Assembly (NCBI GenBank): GCA_039636865.1
Contig: CP144172.1
Span: 1,178,001 to 1,242,000 of the forward strand
Origin: Dermatophilaceae bacterium Sec6.4
GTDB taxonomy: Bacteria > Actinomycetota > Actinomycetes > Actinomycetales > Dermatophilaceae
DNA length: 64,000 nucleotides
Reading direction: 5' to 3'
The notes beneath the pieces were generated by a model. The model saw only the letters and a list, made by a program, of their open reading frames with translations, did no database searches and was not told the origin of the DNA. The translations under genes were made by a program, and so were the position numbers. Positions 19,840 through 29,395 of this stretch are shown here, piece after piece; position 1 is the stretch's first letter, and each line of letters begins with the position of its first letter.

Positions 19840-20850
19840 TCAGACGTCCAGACTCGTGTACTCCGCCAGCTTGGCCGGCGAGTGGTGGGCGTCGATGGTA
19901 CGGATGGTTCCACTCTTGGAACGCATCACGAGGGACTGGGTGTGGCAGCCGTCGGCGCCGTACCGCACACCGCGCAACAACTCACCGTCGGTGATGCCGG
20001 TGGCCACGAAGAAGGCGTTGTCGCCCTTGACCAGGTCATTGGTGGACAACACCGTGTCCAGGTGCAGACCGGCGTCGATGGCCTTCTGCCGCTCATCGTC
20101 GTCCTTGGGAGCGAGGATGCCCTGGATAGTGCCGCCGAGGGCCTTCATCGCACAGGCCGTGATGATGCCCTCCGGGGTGCCACCGATACCGAGCAGAAGG
20201 TCGATACCGGTGTCCGGGCGAGCCGCCATGATGGCACCGGCGACATCACCGTCGGCGATGTAGCGAAGCCGCGCGCCGGCATCGCGGATCTGCTGAGCCA
20301 ACTCCTGGTGGCGGGGTCGATCCAGCATCACGACCGTTACATCGACCGGGCTGACCCGCTTGGCCTTGGCGACGCGGCGGATGTTCTCCGCGACCGGCAG
20401 CCTGATGTCCACGACGTCAGCGATGTCCGGACCGGCTGCGAGCTTGTCCATGTAGAAGACGGAGCTGGGGTCGTACATTGCTCCACGCTCGCTCACCGCC
20501 ATGACCGATACGGCGTTACTCATGCCCTTCGCGGTCAGGGTGGTGCCGTCGATCGGGTCCACGGCAACGTCGACGCCAGGCCCCGTGCCATCGCCGACAT
20601 GTTCGCCGTTGAAGAGCATCGGGGCTTCGTCCTTCTCGCCCTCGCCGATGACGACCACGCCGTTCATCGCGACCGACGAGATGACTCGGCGCATTGCCGC
20701 GACTGCAGCGCCGTCGGCGTCGTTCTTCTCGCCTCGACCAACCCATCGCCCGCCCGCTATGGCCGCGGCCTCGGTGACTCGCACCAGCTCCAGAGCCAAG
20801 TTTCGGTCGGGTAGCTGGGCGGAGGTGTGACGGGCATCATCGGTTGACAT
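19840..20850 (-). CDS. glpX: Class II fructose-1,6-bisphosphatase
   Basis: Hydrolyses fructose-1,6-bisphosphate in gluconeogenesis. 336 residues. Metal and substrate motifs are [38 protein letters not shown] and the C-terminal [11 protein letters not shown] 20850 has AAGGAG at good spacing. In Actinobacteria GlpX is usually the only FBPase and therefore essential for growth on fatty acids. It is divergent from a DUF4245 gene, a common actinobacterial arrangement. Confidence 0.95.
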   Translation of the reverse strand: MSTDDARHTSAQLPDRNLALELVRVTEAAAIAGGRWVGRGEKNDADGAAVAAMRRVISSVAMNGVVVIGEGEKDEAPMLFNGEHVGDGTGPGVDVAVDPIDGTTLTAKGMSNAVSVMAVSERGAMYDPSSVFYMDKLAAGPDIADVVDIRLPVAENIRRVAKAKRVSPVDVTVVMLDRPRHQELAQQIRDAGARLRYIADGDVAGAIMAARPDTGIDLLLGIGGTPEGIITACAMKALGGTIQGILAPKDDDERQKAIDAGLHLDTVLSTNDLVKGDNAFFVATGITDGELLRGVRYGADGCHTQSLVMRSKSGTIRTIDAHHSPAKLAEYTSLDV

Positions 20851-20955
20851 ATGGCTCCTTCATCGGCGGGAGGGACCTGAGAACAGGTCCGCTCGGTCAC
20901 TAGCGGCGAGTCTATCCAGCGCAGCGCCGGATGCGGGGTGGGAACGACAAGGGCG

Positions 20956-21573
20956 ATGGGCGACCATGGAGGGGTGAGCACTCCGACGTCGGCGCCCGTA
21001 CAGGCCGTCAACCCACCGCCGGCCCGACGCGGGATGGGTGGGACCGCCAAGAGCATGGTGATTTCAATGATCGTGCTGCTGGGCGGGTGCCTGGTCCTTG
21101 TCGCGTTGGTGCCGAGGGTGAAATCAGTGCAGCAGGCGACCGCGAACGCAACGGCGATCGCGCGCGAGGTGGGCTCCGCGCAGAAGTGGAATGTCGCTGT
21201 TGCGAATGGACTACCGAAGGGATGGACAGCCACCAACGTCAACCTGATCCCGGGTAGCTCACCGCAGACCTGGCTGGCCGGATACGCCGCGCCCGGCGAT
21301 CACTACGCCGCGATCAAGCAGACCCGTGGGGGGGACCGGCGATGGGTGGCGCAGCAGACCGGGGCTTCCGCGCAGGTCGGGACCGTCACGATCGACGGCA
21401 CGGTCTGGGCGAAATTCAGGCGCAACGACGGCGGCGCGCGCAGCCTCGTGCGCTCTGCCCCGCTCGGAGGGTTGTCCACCGTCGTGATCGGCACCGGCCC
21501 GTGGGCCCAGGTGCAGCTGTTCGCCCGGGCGGTGCAACCGCTCAAGGGTTCTCCAGCGGGCGCGACCTCCTGA
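20956..21573 (+). CDS. DUF4245 membrane-anchored protein
   Basis: About 205 residues. One signal-anchor helix (SMVISMIVLLGGCLVLVALVPR), then an extracytoplasmic domain with WLAGYAAPGDHYAAIKQT and TVTIDGTVWAKFR, as in DUF4245 proteins. Function unknown; family members commonly sit between glpX and the exonuclease VII/ispH genes, as here. The start is uncertain: GTG 20938, ATG 20956 and GTG 20974 are all in frame and none has an ideal Shine-Dalgarno. Confidence 0.8.
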   Translation: MGDHGGVSTPTSAPVQAVNPPPARRGMGGTAKSMVISMIVLLGGCLVLVALVPRVKSVQQATANATAIAREVGSAQKWNVAVANGLPKGWTATNVNLIPGSSPQTWLAGYAAPGDHYAAIKQTRGGDRRWVAQQTGASAQVGTVTIDGTVWAKFRRNDGGARSLVRSAPLGGLSTVVIGTGPWAQVQLFARAVQPLKGSPAGATS

Positions 21574-21601
21574 GGGGCCCCCAGAGGATCGCGTGGGCCC
21601 C
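21574..21601 (+). terminator. Hairpin after the DUF4245 gene
   Basis: GGGGCCC (21574-21580) and GGGCCCC (21595-21601) form a 7-bp GC stem directly after the stop codon, with a 14-nt loop. It is a possible terminator before the MFS gene. Confidence 0.35.
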
Positions 21602-21642
21602 GGTGATGAGGGGTGTGGTGGCCGTGGCGGAGCATTGGCATA

Positions 21643-23160
21643 GTGAGTAAGACTGCGGGCCGACAGAACGCTGAGGCAAGGCCGCATGAGGGTGCGGATG
21701 CAGGTGACTACCCCGAAGGGGAAAACCCCGCCAGATGGCTCGCGCTCGCCGTGTGTCTCGGCGCCGTCTTCATGTCGCTGCTGGACGTAAGCATCGTCAA
21801 TGTCGCCTTGCCCTCGTTGGAGGAGGGTCTCAAGGCCTCGTCGTCCGACCTGCAGTGGGTGCTGTCCGGCTACGCCGTGACCTTCGGGCTGACACTCGTG
21901 CCAGCAGGCCGCATCGGCGATGCCTACTCGCGGCGGACGATGTTCCTGATCGGCATCACCGGCTTCGTCTCAGCGAGCGTTGCCTGCGGCCTGTCGTGGT
22001 CGCCGTTGTCGATCATCGCCTTTCGACTGCTTCAGGGCGTTTTCGCAGGGATACTCACCCCGCAGGTCAACGGCATCATTCAATTGCTCTTCCGGGGCGC
22101 CGAACGAGGCCGGGCCTTCGGCTACTTCGGTGCTGTCGCAGGTATTTCGACCGCTGCCGGACCTCTCGCAGGTGGCGGCCTGATTGCCGCTTTCGGCACC
22201 CAGCACGGCTGGCGGGCAGTTTTCTTCGTGAACCTGCCGATCGGGTTGATCGCGATTCCGTTCGCGGCCAGATTGCTGACCAAAGCAGGTGTCACCAGCA
22301 GCAGGTCCGAAAGCGGGCGACCGCAACTGGACCCGGTCGGCTCTTTGCTGTCCGGTATCGGGATTGTCGCGTTGCTGCTACCCCTGGTCGAGCAACGGGA
22401 ATGGTCCAGCACAGTCCGGTACCCGCTCTACCTCGTTGCGGTGGTGTTCCTGGTGTCGTTCGTGCTCTGGGAGCGTCGTGTCGAGGCAAAAGGAAAGGTG
22501 CCGGTGCTCAACCTGGACCTGTTCTCGCTACGCAGCTTCAGCTTCGGCTCGCTCACGGGACTGCTGTACTTCGGTGCCTTTACCTCGATCTTCTTCGTGT
22601 TGACCGTCTATCTGCAGATGGGGCAGGGGTACTCGGCGTGGCAGGCCGGTCTGACCGTGACAGCGTTCGCCGCAGCGACGATCCCAGCGTCCCGACTATC
22701 GGGCTCGAAGGGTCCGCAGCACCCGATTGCGTTCCTCGTTACTGGATCGCTCTTGTTCACTCTCGGTCTGATCCTGGTCATCGGCGCGGTGCGAATCGGA
22801 GCCGGCCCTGATATCGGCTGGTGGATGGCGCTACCGCTGGCGGTGGCCGGATTCGGAAACGGTCTCGTGCTGCCGGCCAACCAGACCCGGGCGGTGTCGG
22901 AGGTGCCGGTGAAGGAAGCGAGCTCGGCGGGTGCCGCCTACCAGGTATTCCAGCGCACCGGCACCGCGCTGGGAATCGCTGTCGTCGGATCGGCCTTCTT
23001 CGGCCAACTCGCCGCCAGCCGGGGTGATTTTTCGCGGGCATTCGAGTACGGCGTAGCCATATCGGCCGGCCTCGGTGCCCTGACCGCGATGCTCGCGGGC
23101 GTCGAGGCGTTCAGCGATCGACGCGCGCGACTGGCGCATCGCGGGGCCCACGCCGCCTGA
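21643..23160 (+). CDS. MFS transporter, DHA2 (EmrB/QacA) family
   Basis: About 505 residues and about 14 hydrophobic segments, the DHA2 drug:H+ antiporter plan. Motif A is GRIGDAYSRRTMFL between TM2 and TM3. The motif D-like LDVSIVNVALPSLEEGL is in TM1. The start chosen is GTG 21643, with CGGAG about 10 nt upstream. The ~30-residue N-terminus is polar. Substrate unknown; a multidrug or small-molecule efflux role is an inference from the family. Confidence 0.85.
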   Translation: MSKTAGRQNAEARPHEGADAGDYPEGENPARWLALAVCLGAVFMSLLDVSIVNVALPSLEEGLKASSSDLQWVLSGYAVTFGLTLVPAGRIGDAYSRRTMFLIGITGFVSASVACGLSWSPLSIIAFRLLQGVFAGILTPQVNGIIQLLFRGAERGRAFGYFGAVAGISTAAGPLAGGGLIAAFGTQHGWRAVFFVNLPIGLIAIPFAARLLTKAGVTSSRSESGRPQLDPVGSLLSGIGIVALLLPLVEQREWSSTVRYPLYLVAVVFLVSFVLWERRVEAKGKVPVLNLDLFSLRSFSFGSLTGLLYFGAFTSIFFVLTVYLQMGQGYSAWQAGLTVTAFAAATIPASRLSGSKGPQHPIAFLVTGSLLFTLGLILVIGAVRIGAGPDIGWWMALPLAVAGFGNGLVLPANQTRAVSEVPVKEASSAGAAYQVFQRTGTALGIAVVGSAFFGQLAASRGDFSRAFEYGVAISAGLGALTAMLAGVEAFSDRRARLAHRGAHAA

Positions 23161-23187
23161 CCAGACCGCGGCGTTTCCGTCGCCCGG

Positions 23188-23460
23188 TCAGTTGCGCTCT
23201 GCCGTCATCGCATCAATGCGCTGCTCGGCGTCCGCCAGCCACTTCTGGCAGTGCGCCGCCAATGCTTCGCCACGCTCCCAGAGGTGCATGCTGTCTTCGA
23301 GGCTGGGCTCGCCGCTCTCCAGCCGGGCGACCACCTGAGCAAGCTGATCGCGGGCATCCTCGTACCCGAGCTGTACCACCTCGGCGTGCATCGCAGACTT
23401 CGGTCGGTCCGATGAGTCGTCGGCGATATCGCTGCTACTGGACTCTTCTGTGGCGGTCAT
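23188..23460 (-). CDS. xseB: Exodeoxyribonuclease VII small subunit
   Basis: 90 residues from ATG 23460, preceded by AAAGGAG. The core YEDARDQLAQVVARLESGEPSLEDSMHLWERGEALAAHCQ is the XseB helical hairpin. A ~30-residue acidic/serine-rich N-terminal extension precedes it. It is the partner of XseA, encoded 32 bp upstream. Confidence 0.93.
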   Translation of the reverse strand: MTATEESSSSDIADDSSDRPKSAMHAEVVQLGYEDARDQLAQVVARLESGEPSLEDSMHLWERGEALAAHCQKWLADAEQRIDAMTAERN

Positions 23461-23492
23461 TGATAGGTACTCCTTTGAAATCGCTGGGCAGG

Positions 23493-24740
23493 TCAGTTGC
23501 TGGGCAATCTCGCGGTGACCGGACGTACTGCGAAGTCTCCGTGCGCGACGGTCACTCTCAACAGGTCGTGATCCTCCAGCTGGGCGACATCGGTGATGAC
23601 CTCGCCCTCGCGGGTACGGACCACGGCGTATCCGCGTTGCAGGACCTGCAGGGGGGACAAGGCGCGTAGTTGGCCGGCCATCCGATCGATATCGCCCTCC
23701 GCGCGTTGCAACCGTCGGCTGAAACACGCGCTTGAGCGTTCGCGTAAGCGATCTATCTGCTCCGCGCGGACCCGCACCATACCGGCCGGGTCCGAGATGA
23801 CCGGTCTCGTGCACAGCTGGTCCAAGGTGCGTCTTTCGAGCGTCGCGTGATGGCGTAGCGATCGGGAGGCGCGGCGCAACAGATCATCCAGGCCGTTTTG
23901 CTGTTCCCCCAGGTCCGGCACCACCAGTCGGGCAGCATCCGTCGGTGTCGACGCACGCACGTCAGCGACGAGATCCAGCAGCGGGCTGTCGACGTCGTGT
24001 CCGATGGCGCTGACGATCGGGGTACGCGCGGCAGCCACTGCACGGATCAGAGCCTCGTTGCTGAAGGGGAGCAGATCTTCGAAGGCCCCGCCTCCGCGCG
24101 CGATGACGATCACATCGACGTCCGGTGCCGCATCGAGTTCCGCGAGTGCAGTCGACACCTGCTCGACGGTCCCCGGGCCCTGCACCGCGACTTGTCGGAT
24201 TTCGAACCGGGTGGCAGGCCATCGCTGCAGGGTGTTCTGCACCACGTCTTTCTCCGCTGCGCTGGAGCGGCCGCAGATCAGACCGACTCTGCGCGGCAGG
24301 AAGGGCAGCGGACGCTTGCGGCGGGGATCGAAGATGCCCTCACTGTGCAAGAGCTGTTTGAGGTGCTCCAGCCGCAGCAGCAGGTCACCGACGCCCACTG
24401 GTCGCATCTGGCGGGCCTCCAGTTGCAGGGTGCCGCGTTTGGTCCAGAAGGTGGGCTTGGCCTGTACGACAACGCGGGCACCAGGCCCGATACCGGGTCC
24501 CATCGCGTCCAGAGTGTTGACATGGACGGTGACGGACAGCGACATGTCGACGTCGGGATCGCGCAGGGTCACATAGCAGGTGGGTGCGCCGGGGCGCCGC
24601 TGCAATTGCACAATCTGCCCCTCGACCCACAGAGCCGACATCCGGTCGACGTACTCGCTGATGCGCATCGAGAGCGTCCGTACGGGCCACGGCTGCTGGG
24701 CTGTGGTGTCGGCGGCCTTCTCCGGCAACGGCGAGCTCAT
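23493..24740 (-). CDS. xseA: Exodeoxyribonuclease VII large subunit
   Basis: 415 residues from ATG 24740. N-terminal OB fold ([25 protein letters not shown]), catalytic region [17 protein letters not shown] and [20 protein letters not shown], and [14 protein letters not shown], followed by coiled coil and a C-terminal beta piece ([10 protein letters not shown]). Degrades single-stranded DNA together with XseB. TACGGT lies 6 nt before the ATG with no Shine-Dalgarno, so it may be leaderless. It is divergent from ispH across 23 bp. Confidence 0.95.
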   Translation of the reverse strand: MSSPLPEKAADTTAQQPWPVRTLSMRISEYVDRMSALWVEGQIVQLQRRPGAPTCYVTLRDPDVDMSLSVTVHVNTLDAMGPGIGPGARVVVQAKPTFWTKRGTLQLEARQMRPVGVGDLLLRLEHLKQLLHSEGIFDPRRKRPLPFLPRRVGLICGRSSAAEKDVVQNTLQRWPATRFEIRQVAVQGPGTVEQVSTALAELDAAPDVDVIVIARGGGAFEDLLPFSNEALIRAVAAARTPIVSAIGHDVDSPLLDLVADVRASTPTDAARLVVPDLGEQQNGLDDLLRRASRSLRHHATLERRTLDQLCTRPVISDPAGMVRVRAEQIDRLRERSSACFSRRLQRAEGDIDRMAGQLRALSPLQVLQRGYAVVRTREGEVITDVAQLEDHDLLRVTVAHGDFAVRPVTARLPSN

Positions 24741-24763
24741 CGCGCCACCGTAGACTCGGTGGT
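24741..24763. promoter_or_regulatory. 23-bp divergent promoter between xseA and ispH
   Basis: Only 23 bp separate the two start codons. TAGACT (24751-24756) ends 7 nt before the ispH ATG, and TACGGT on the other strand (24752-24747) ends 6 nt before the xseA ATG. The two -10 boxes overlap, so both mRNAs would be leaderless and mutually exclusive at initiation. The inverted repeat CCACCG-TAGACT-CGGTGG spans 24745-24762. Confidence 0.45.
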
Positions 24764-25789
24764 ATGACGAGCACAGCTGCGGGTACCCGACCGACCACCG
24801 CCAAGCGCGTCCTGCTGGCGGCGCCACGAGGGTATTGCGCGGGCGTTGACCGCGCCGTGATCACGGTGGAGAAGGCGTTGGACCTCTATGGTCCGCCGGT
24901 CTACGTGCGCAAACAGATCGTCCACAACAAGCACGTGGTCACCACGCTGGAGAAGCGCGGGGCGATCTTCGTGGAAGAGACGGACGAGGTCCCCGAGGGT
25001 GCCACGGTGATCTTCTCGGCACACGGTGTAGCACCGGTCGTGCATGAAGAAGCCGCAGCTCGCAGCCTGAAGACCATTGATGCGACCTGCCCGTTGGTCA
25101 CCAAGGTGCACCGGGAGGCAGTGCGGTTCGCCAGTGACGACTTCGACATTCTGTTGATCGGACACGAGGGCCACGAAGAGGTTGTCGGCACCGCAGGTGA
25201 GGCACCGCAGCACATCACCCTGGTCCAGAGCCCTGACCACGTCGACGCGATCACCGTGCGCGATCCGGAAAAGGTGGTGTGGCTGTCGCAGACGACGCTG
25301 TCGGTCGACGAGACCATGGAGACCGTGCGCCGACTGCGGGAGCGGTTTCCGGCGCTGCAGGATCCGCCCTCGGATGACATCTGCTACGCCACGCAGAACC
25401 GGCAACTCGCGGTGAAGCAGATGTCGCAGGACTGCGATCTGATGATCGTGGTCGGCAGTCGCAACTCCTCCAACTCGGTGCGCCTGGTCGAGGTTGCCCT
25501 GGAGCACGGTGCTCGCGCAGGGCACCTGGTCGACTATGCCGACGAGATCGACGACGCTTGGTTGGCGGGTGTCGGCACAGTAGGCGTGACGTCGGGTGCC
25601 TCGGTGCCCGAGGTGCTGGTGCGCGGAGTACTCGATTACCTGGCCACCCACGGGTTCAGCGACGTCACCGCGGTCACGGCCGCCCAGGAGAGCCTGCTCT
25701 TCTCGCTGCCCAACGAGCTGCGTCGCGATCTGAAATTGGCCGGGAACACCGACGACAAGGTCAGTCACGACGCGGGTTCGCTGCACTGA
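24764..25789 (+). CDS. ispH: 4-hydroxy-3-methylbut-2-enyl diphosphate reductase
   Basis: Last step of the MEP isoprenoid pathway, giving IPP and DMAPP. 341 residues. The three Fe-S cysteines lie in [23 protein letters not shown] and [11 protein letters not shown]. Substrate motifs [17 protein letters not shown] and [14 protein letters not shown] are intact. Its presence indicates the organism uses the MEP pathway. The 3' end overlaps the convergent rmuC gene by 25 nt. Confidence 0.97.
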   Translation: MTSTAAGTRPTTAKRVLLAAPRGYCAGVDRAVITVEKALDLYGPPVYVRKQIVHNKHVVTTLEKRGAIFVEETDEVPEGATVIFSAHGVAPVVHEEAAARSLKTIDATCPLVTKVHREAVRFASDDFDILLIGHEGHEEVVGTAGEAPQHITLVQSPDHVDAITVRDPEKVVWLSQTTLSVDETMETVRRLRERFPALQDPPSDDICYATQNRQLAVKQMSQDCDLMIVVGSRNSSNSVRLVEVALEHGARAGHLVDYADEIDDAWLAGVGTVGVTSGASVPEVLVRGVLDYLATHGFSDVTAVTAAQESLLFSLPNELRRDLKLAGNTDDKVSHDAGSLH

Positions 25790-26979
25790 TCGTCACCTCG
25801 GAACGAATCCCGCGACGCGGAACGGCCGACGCGTAGATCCAGTTGCGGGCGGGCCACGTCGTCATTGATCGCGTCGATCAGTTCTCTCGCGCTGAGCGGA
25901 CGCGGGGCGGCGGTGATCGGCTCGGCGGTGTCGGCGGGCCGGTCGGCCACTCCCAGCTCGTGCATCTTGCGGGCGGTGACCAGCACGCGGCTCTCCAGAG
26001 TGCCGAGCAGGGAGTTGTATGCCTCCACCGACTTGCGCAGCGAAGCACCCAGCTTGTCCGCGTGCTGCCCCAGGGTCGCCAACCGGGCGTAGAGGGTGCT
26101 GCCGAGCTCCAGAAGTTCTTTGGCATTGGCGCTGAGGCTGTCCTGCTGCCAACTGAACGCGATGGTGCGCAACAGCGCCAGCAGGGTGCTGGGGGAGGCC
26201 AGCACCACCTTGCGGGAAATCGCACGCTCGAAGAGCGTCGGGTCTGCCAAGAGCGCGGCCGACAACACTGCGTCGGACGGCACGAACGCCACCACCATCT
26301 CCGGAGTCTCCCGGAAAGCGGCCCAGTACGCCTTGGCCGAAAGCGCGTCCAGGTGTCCGCGCAGGGCGCGGGCATGCGCTGACAACGTCGCAGCTCGCTC
26401 GGCGTCTGTGATGCCGTCGCGCGCGGCGCCTAGGAAGGCGGTCAACGGCGCTTTGCTGTCGATAATCAGGGTACGCTCGCCGGGCAGCCTGACCACCACA
26501 TCAGGGCGCAACGTGCCACCCTCACGCACGTGCACACTGACCTGTTCCTCGAAGTCACATCGCGCCAGCATCCCCGAGTGCTCCAGGATGCGGCGCAGCC
26601 CCGTTTCGCCCCAGGTGCCGCTCACATTGGACGATTTCAGTGCGCCGGCGAGTGAGGCGGTCTCCTGCTGCAGGCGCGCGGTCACCGAACCCACCGCATC
26701 CAACCGCTCACCCAGCTCTCCCCACTGCTCGATGCGGTCCCGTTCCAGGACGCCTACCTGGCGCTCCACGCGAACCAGAGCCTCCCCGAGCGGGCCCAGG
26801 ATCTGTGCTGTGCGGTCGTCGTGCTCCCCTGCCAGGGAGAGTTGCTGCACTCTGGCGTCCAACATGTCGCGCTGTGTGCTCAGCGAGGCACAGCGGGCTG
26901 CGTAGGTGGAACGCAGCAGCAGTGCCGCGACAGCGGCGCCGAGGAACACGCCGAGGAGCAGCGTCAAGATCAGGTCCAT
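25765..26979 (-). CDS. rmuC: DNA recombination protein RmuC
   Basis: 404 residues. N-terminal membrane anchor ([20 protein letters not shown]), a coiled-coil region to about residue 110, then the RmuC nuclease-like core: [44 protein letters not shown] and [16 protein letters not shown]. The PD-(D/E)XK-like D and DSK residues are present. Implicated in limiting DNA inversions and in degrading foreign DNA, but the mechanism is not settled. Confidence 0.93.
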   Translation of the reverse strand: MDLILTLLLGVFLGAAVAALLLRSTYAARCASLSTQRDMLDARVQQLSLAGEHDDRTAQILGPLGEALVRVERQVGVLERDRIEQWGELGERLDAVGSVTARLQQETASLAGALKSSNVSGTWGETGLRRILEHSGMLARCDFEEQVSVHVREGGTLRPDVVVRLPGERTLIIDSKAPLTAFLGAARDGITDAERAATLSAHARALRGHLDALSAKAYWAAFRETPEMVVAFVPSDAVLSAALLADPTLFERAISRKVVLASPSTLLALLRTIAFSWQQDSLSANAKELLELGSTLYARLATLGQHADKLGASLRKSVEAYNSLLGTLESRVLVTARKMHELGVADRPADTAEPITAAPRPLSARELIDAINDDVARPQLDLRVGRSASRDSFRGDDQCSEPAS

Positions 26980-27011
26980 GGGTGCAGCGTGACACCCGCC
27001 ACTGACAAAGG

Positions 27012-27971
27012 TCAGGCGCGCCCGCGCCGGAAAAATGGTTTTGTTATCCGTTGCAGATGGTGCCAGGCATGACGCTGCACCATGAGGGTGAGCGTGCCAG
27101 CCGCGACCATGCCGACGAAGTTGATCCCCAGTTGGGTTGCTGCACCGCCCATCTCACCGGGTACCCACAACCCCAACGCCAGCGCGAAACTACCCGCCGC
27201 GGGCACCGTGGTGACCGAGATGAAAACACCGACCATGGCCTGTGCCTTCTCCACGGACAGGGCGAGCACACCGGCGGCACCCGCGAGTACAGCGACGACG
27301 AACGACCAGGTGGTCGGTTGCCAGATGAACTGGGTCTGGGGTCGGGGACGGGTCACGGCATCGGGGCTGAGGAGCCCTGCTGACCGGGCGAGCAGAGCCA
27401 GCAGAGCAACGACGAGGGCCGCGGACGCGAAAGTGAGAAGGAGCACCAGGACGCTACGTCCCGCTAATTTCAGGTCTCGCATCGCCAAACCGGTACACAC
27501 CGCTGCGACGGTGGCGAACTCCGGTCCGATGACCATCGATCCGACGACCAGGATGGAGGAGTCCGTGATCACGGCTACCGAGGCCAGTGCCACAGCCAAG
27601 AAGAGGAAAATCTGGTAACTGAGGGTGGGTCGTGCTGCGTTGTAGGCCTGCTCTTGCAGCACGTCCCAGACGACGGCGTCGTCTGGGTCTCCGGTGGCGG
27701 CGCGGTCGATCTGACGGGCTGCTGCGAACGGCGTGCCAGTGGGTTGTGACAGTACGATGCCGCCACGCTTGGCGAGCCCGAGGGCATGCAGTCGGGCCAG
27801 GAGCGCGTTGGCGTCCTCGCGAGCCACGTCGGCGGTGTACACATCACCCTCAGGTCGAAGCGATGCGCCGGAGAGAACGACGACATTGGTAACGGTGTCG
27901 GTTTCCAGCAGCGCTTCGCGAACCTGGTCGGACAGATCAGCAGGCACATTCAGATCCAGGTGAACCAGCAT
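27012..27971 (-). CDS. DUF389 membrane protein
   Basis: 319 residues. The N-terminal ~95 residues form a soluble ferredoxin-like domain (MLVHLDLNVPADLSDQVREALLE at its start). A membrane domain with about six helices follows, including the family signature DSSILVVGSMVIGPEFATVAAVCTGLAMRD. Function unknown. It follows the sigK-rskA genes in the same direction with a 53-bp gap, and TAGGTT stands 5 nt before its ATG, so it may have its own leaderless promoter. Confidence 0.85.
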   Translation of the reverse strand: MLVHLDLNVPADLSDQVREALLETDTVTNVVVLSGASLRPEGDVYTADVAREDANALLARLHALGLAKRGGIVLSQPTGTPFAAARQIDRAATGDPDDAVVWDVLQEQAYNAARPTLSYQIFLFLAVALASVAVITDSSILVVGSMVIGPEFATVAAVCTGLAMRDLKLAGRSVLVLLLTFASAALVVALLALLARSAGLLSPDAVTRPRPQTQFIWQPTTWSFVVAVLAGAAGVLALSVEKAQAMVGVFISVTTVPAAGSFALALGLWVPGEMGGAATQLGINFVGMVAAGTLTLMVQRHAWHHLQRITKPFFRRGRA

Positions 27972-28024
27972 GGTTCAACCTACGATTCAGCCGAGCCTGC
28001 GCGGCGCAGAATGAGCCGGCGTGA

Positions 28025-28738
28025 TCATGCCATAGGGATGGCGAGGATCGGTGGGTTTGTAGGTACTGCCGATCCCCCGGCTGGCTCGATGGTGATGTCG
28101 AACTCACTGGCTCCGGACAGCTTCGACGCGAGCACACTCTGACCGCTGGGCATCAGTACACCTGCACTGGTGGGACCGTCAGACTTGATGTACCAACCCT
28201 GGTAGGTCGTCTTGTCGCCTGCGGCGGCGACCTTGTCCAGTGTTGCCACGGCCTGGTTCATCGACCGGGACATCACCACGGTGATCGTGCCACCGCGAAA
28301 CGGTGCCGTCTTGCGGACCGCGTCGGGGGCCTTGGCAATGCGGGCCGCAGCATTGGTGGTGCTGGAGGAAGAGTTCGACCAGGGTGCCACCTTCGCAACG
28401 CTGGCTCCACCGACGACTATCGCAGCTGCAGCCACGAGGCCGATGAGCGCGCGGCGTCCACGGCTCGAACGCGATGCCTGAGCAGAGTGTGTGGCCCGTA
28501 TGTCCTGGGGTGCATCTTGCGGAACGTTCTGAATCTGCTCCAGCAGGTTGACACGCAACGCGGCGGAGGGCGTGACCTCGGGCGCATCCAGAGCCAGCAT
28601 GGCAGTGACCTCGTTCATCTCGGCCACCTCCTCGCGGCATTCTGAGCACTCTCGGAGGTGCCGCTCGTAGCGGACCCTCTCCAAGTCGTCGACAGCGTTG
28701 AGGGCGTATCCGACAACGTCGATATGGGTGGTGTTCAT
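28025..28738 (-). CDS. rskA: Anti-sigma-K factor (RskA family)
   Basis: 237 residues. The cytoplasmic N-terminal anti-sigma domain has the zinc-type motif H-x3-C-x2-C (RHLRECSECREE, residues about 25-37). One membrane helix follows at about residues 95-117 (ALIGLVAAAAIVVGG), then an extracytoplasmic RskA domain of about 115 residues (GGTITVVMSRSMNQAV, YQGWYIKSDGPTSAGVLMP). Overlaps the sigK stop by 4 nt, so the sigma and anti-sigma are made together. In mycobacteria RskA is cleaved by proteolysis to free SigK. Confidence 0.9.
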   Translation of the reverse strand: MNTTHIDVVGYALNAVDDLERVRYERHLRECSECREEVAEMNEVTAMLALDAPEVTPSAALRVNLLEQIQNVPQDAPQDIRATHSAQASRSSRGRRALIGLVAAAAIVVGGASVAKVAPWSNSSSSTTNAAARIAKAPDAVRKTAPFRGGTITVVMSRSMNQAVATLDKVAAAGDKTTYQGWYIKSDGPTSAGVLMPSGQSVLASKLSGASEFDITIEPAGGSAVPTNPPILAIPMA

Positions 28739-29334
28739 GCTGTCCCTCCCATCGCGGTACGCAACCGCAGTAATCCGTCTCTGATGCGTGTCTTCGCGGT
28801 CCCGAGTGGAATACCGAGCGTGTCGGCAACCTCTGCGTGCGTGCGGCCTTCGAAGTACACCAGGCTGAGGGCCTGTCGTTGATTGTCTCCCAGCGTCTTC
28901 AACGCTGTGCGGACTCGTTCTGCGTCCAGCGTTGCGGTGACCTGATCGACGGTCGAGTCGTAGGAGGTGTCCTGCGACTCACGGGTGTAGACCTCGTCCC
29001 GGCGACGGGTGGCTTGGGCGGATCGAATGCGATCCACTGCCCGCCGGTGGGCCATGGTGAAGATCCAGCTGAGAGCTGAGCCCTTGTTCTGATCGAACTT
29101 GGGGCTGGTGCGCCAGATCTCCAGAAACACCTCTTGAGTTATCTCTTCGGCCTGCGCACGGTCAACGATCAGTCTGGTGACCAGACCGTTGACTCGTGCG
29201 CTGGTCGCGTCGTACAGCTGAGCAAAGGCGTCTTGATCCCCCCGACCCGTGGCCACAAGGAGCTCTGAGAGCTGTGGCGCCGAGTCGGGAACTCCGGCAT
29301 CAACCGTCCGTAGCGCACCCGACATGGGGTCCAT
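28735..29334 (-). CDS. sigK: ECF RNA polymerase sigma factor SigK
   Basis: 199 residues from ATG 29334, or 196 from ATG 29325. Region 2: QDAFAQLYDATSARVNGLVTRLI and EEITQEVFLEIWRTSPKFDQNKGSALSWIFTMAHRRAVDRIRS. Region 4: LGDNQRQALSLVYFEGRTHAEVADTLGIPLGTAKTRIRDGLLRLR. The SigK assignment rests on the coupled RskA and on the upstream fasciclin lipoprotein (MPT83/MPT70 type), the classical SigK target. No own SigK-type promoter was found; transcription may come from the fasciclin promoter at 30141-30168. Both start codons lie in a long hairpin. Confidence 0.9.
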   Translation of the reverse strand: MDPMSGALRTVDAGVPDSAPQLSELLVATGRGDQDAFAQLYDATSARVNGLVTRLIVDRAQAEEITQEVFLEIWRTSPKFDQNKGSALSWIFTMAHRRAVDRIRSAQATRRRDEVYTRESQDTSYDSTVDQVTATLDAERVRTALKTLGDNQRQALSLVYFEGRTHAEVADTLGIPLGTAKTRIRDGLLRLRTAMGGTA

Positions 29335-29354
29335 CTTGGCTGATGGACCCCATG
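29323..29354. promoter_or_regulatory. Perfect 13-bp inverted repeat over the sigK start codons
   Basis: 29323-29335 and 29342-29354 are exact inverse complements (CATGGGGTCCATC / GATGGACCCCATG) with a 6-nt loop. On the sigK mRNA the 3' arm contains both candidate start codons (ATG-GAC-CCC-ATG). Folded, it would hide the translation start. It could instead be a DNA operator or attenuator. It lies 41 bp after the fasciclin stop. Confidence 0.65.
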
Positions 29355-29395
29355 CGAGCACTACCGACGTCACGCTTGGTTCGATCTGGGGTGGA

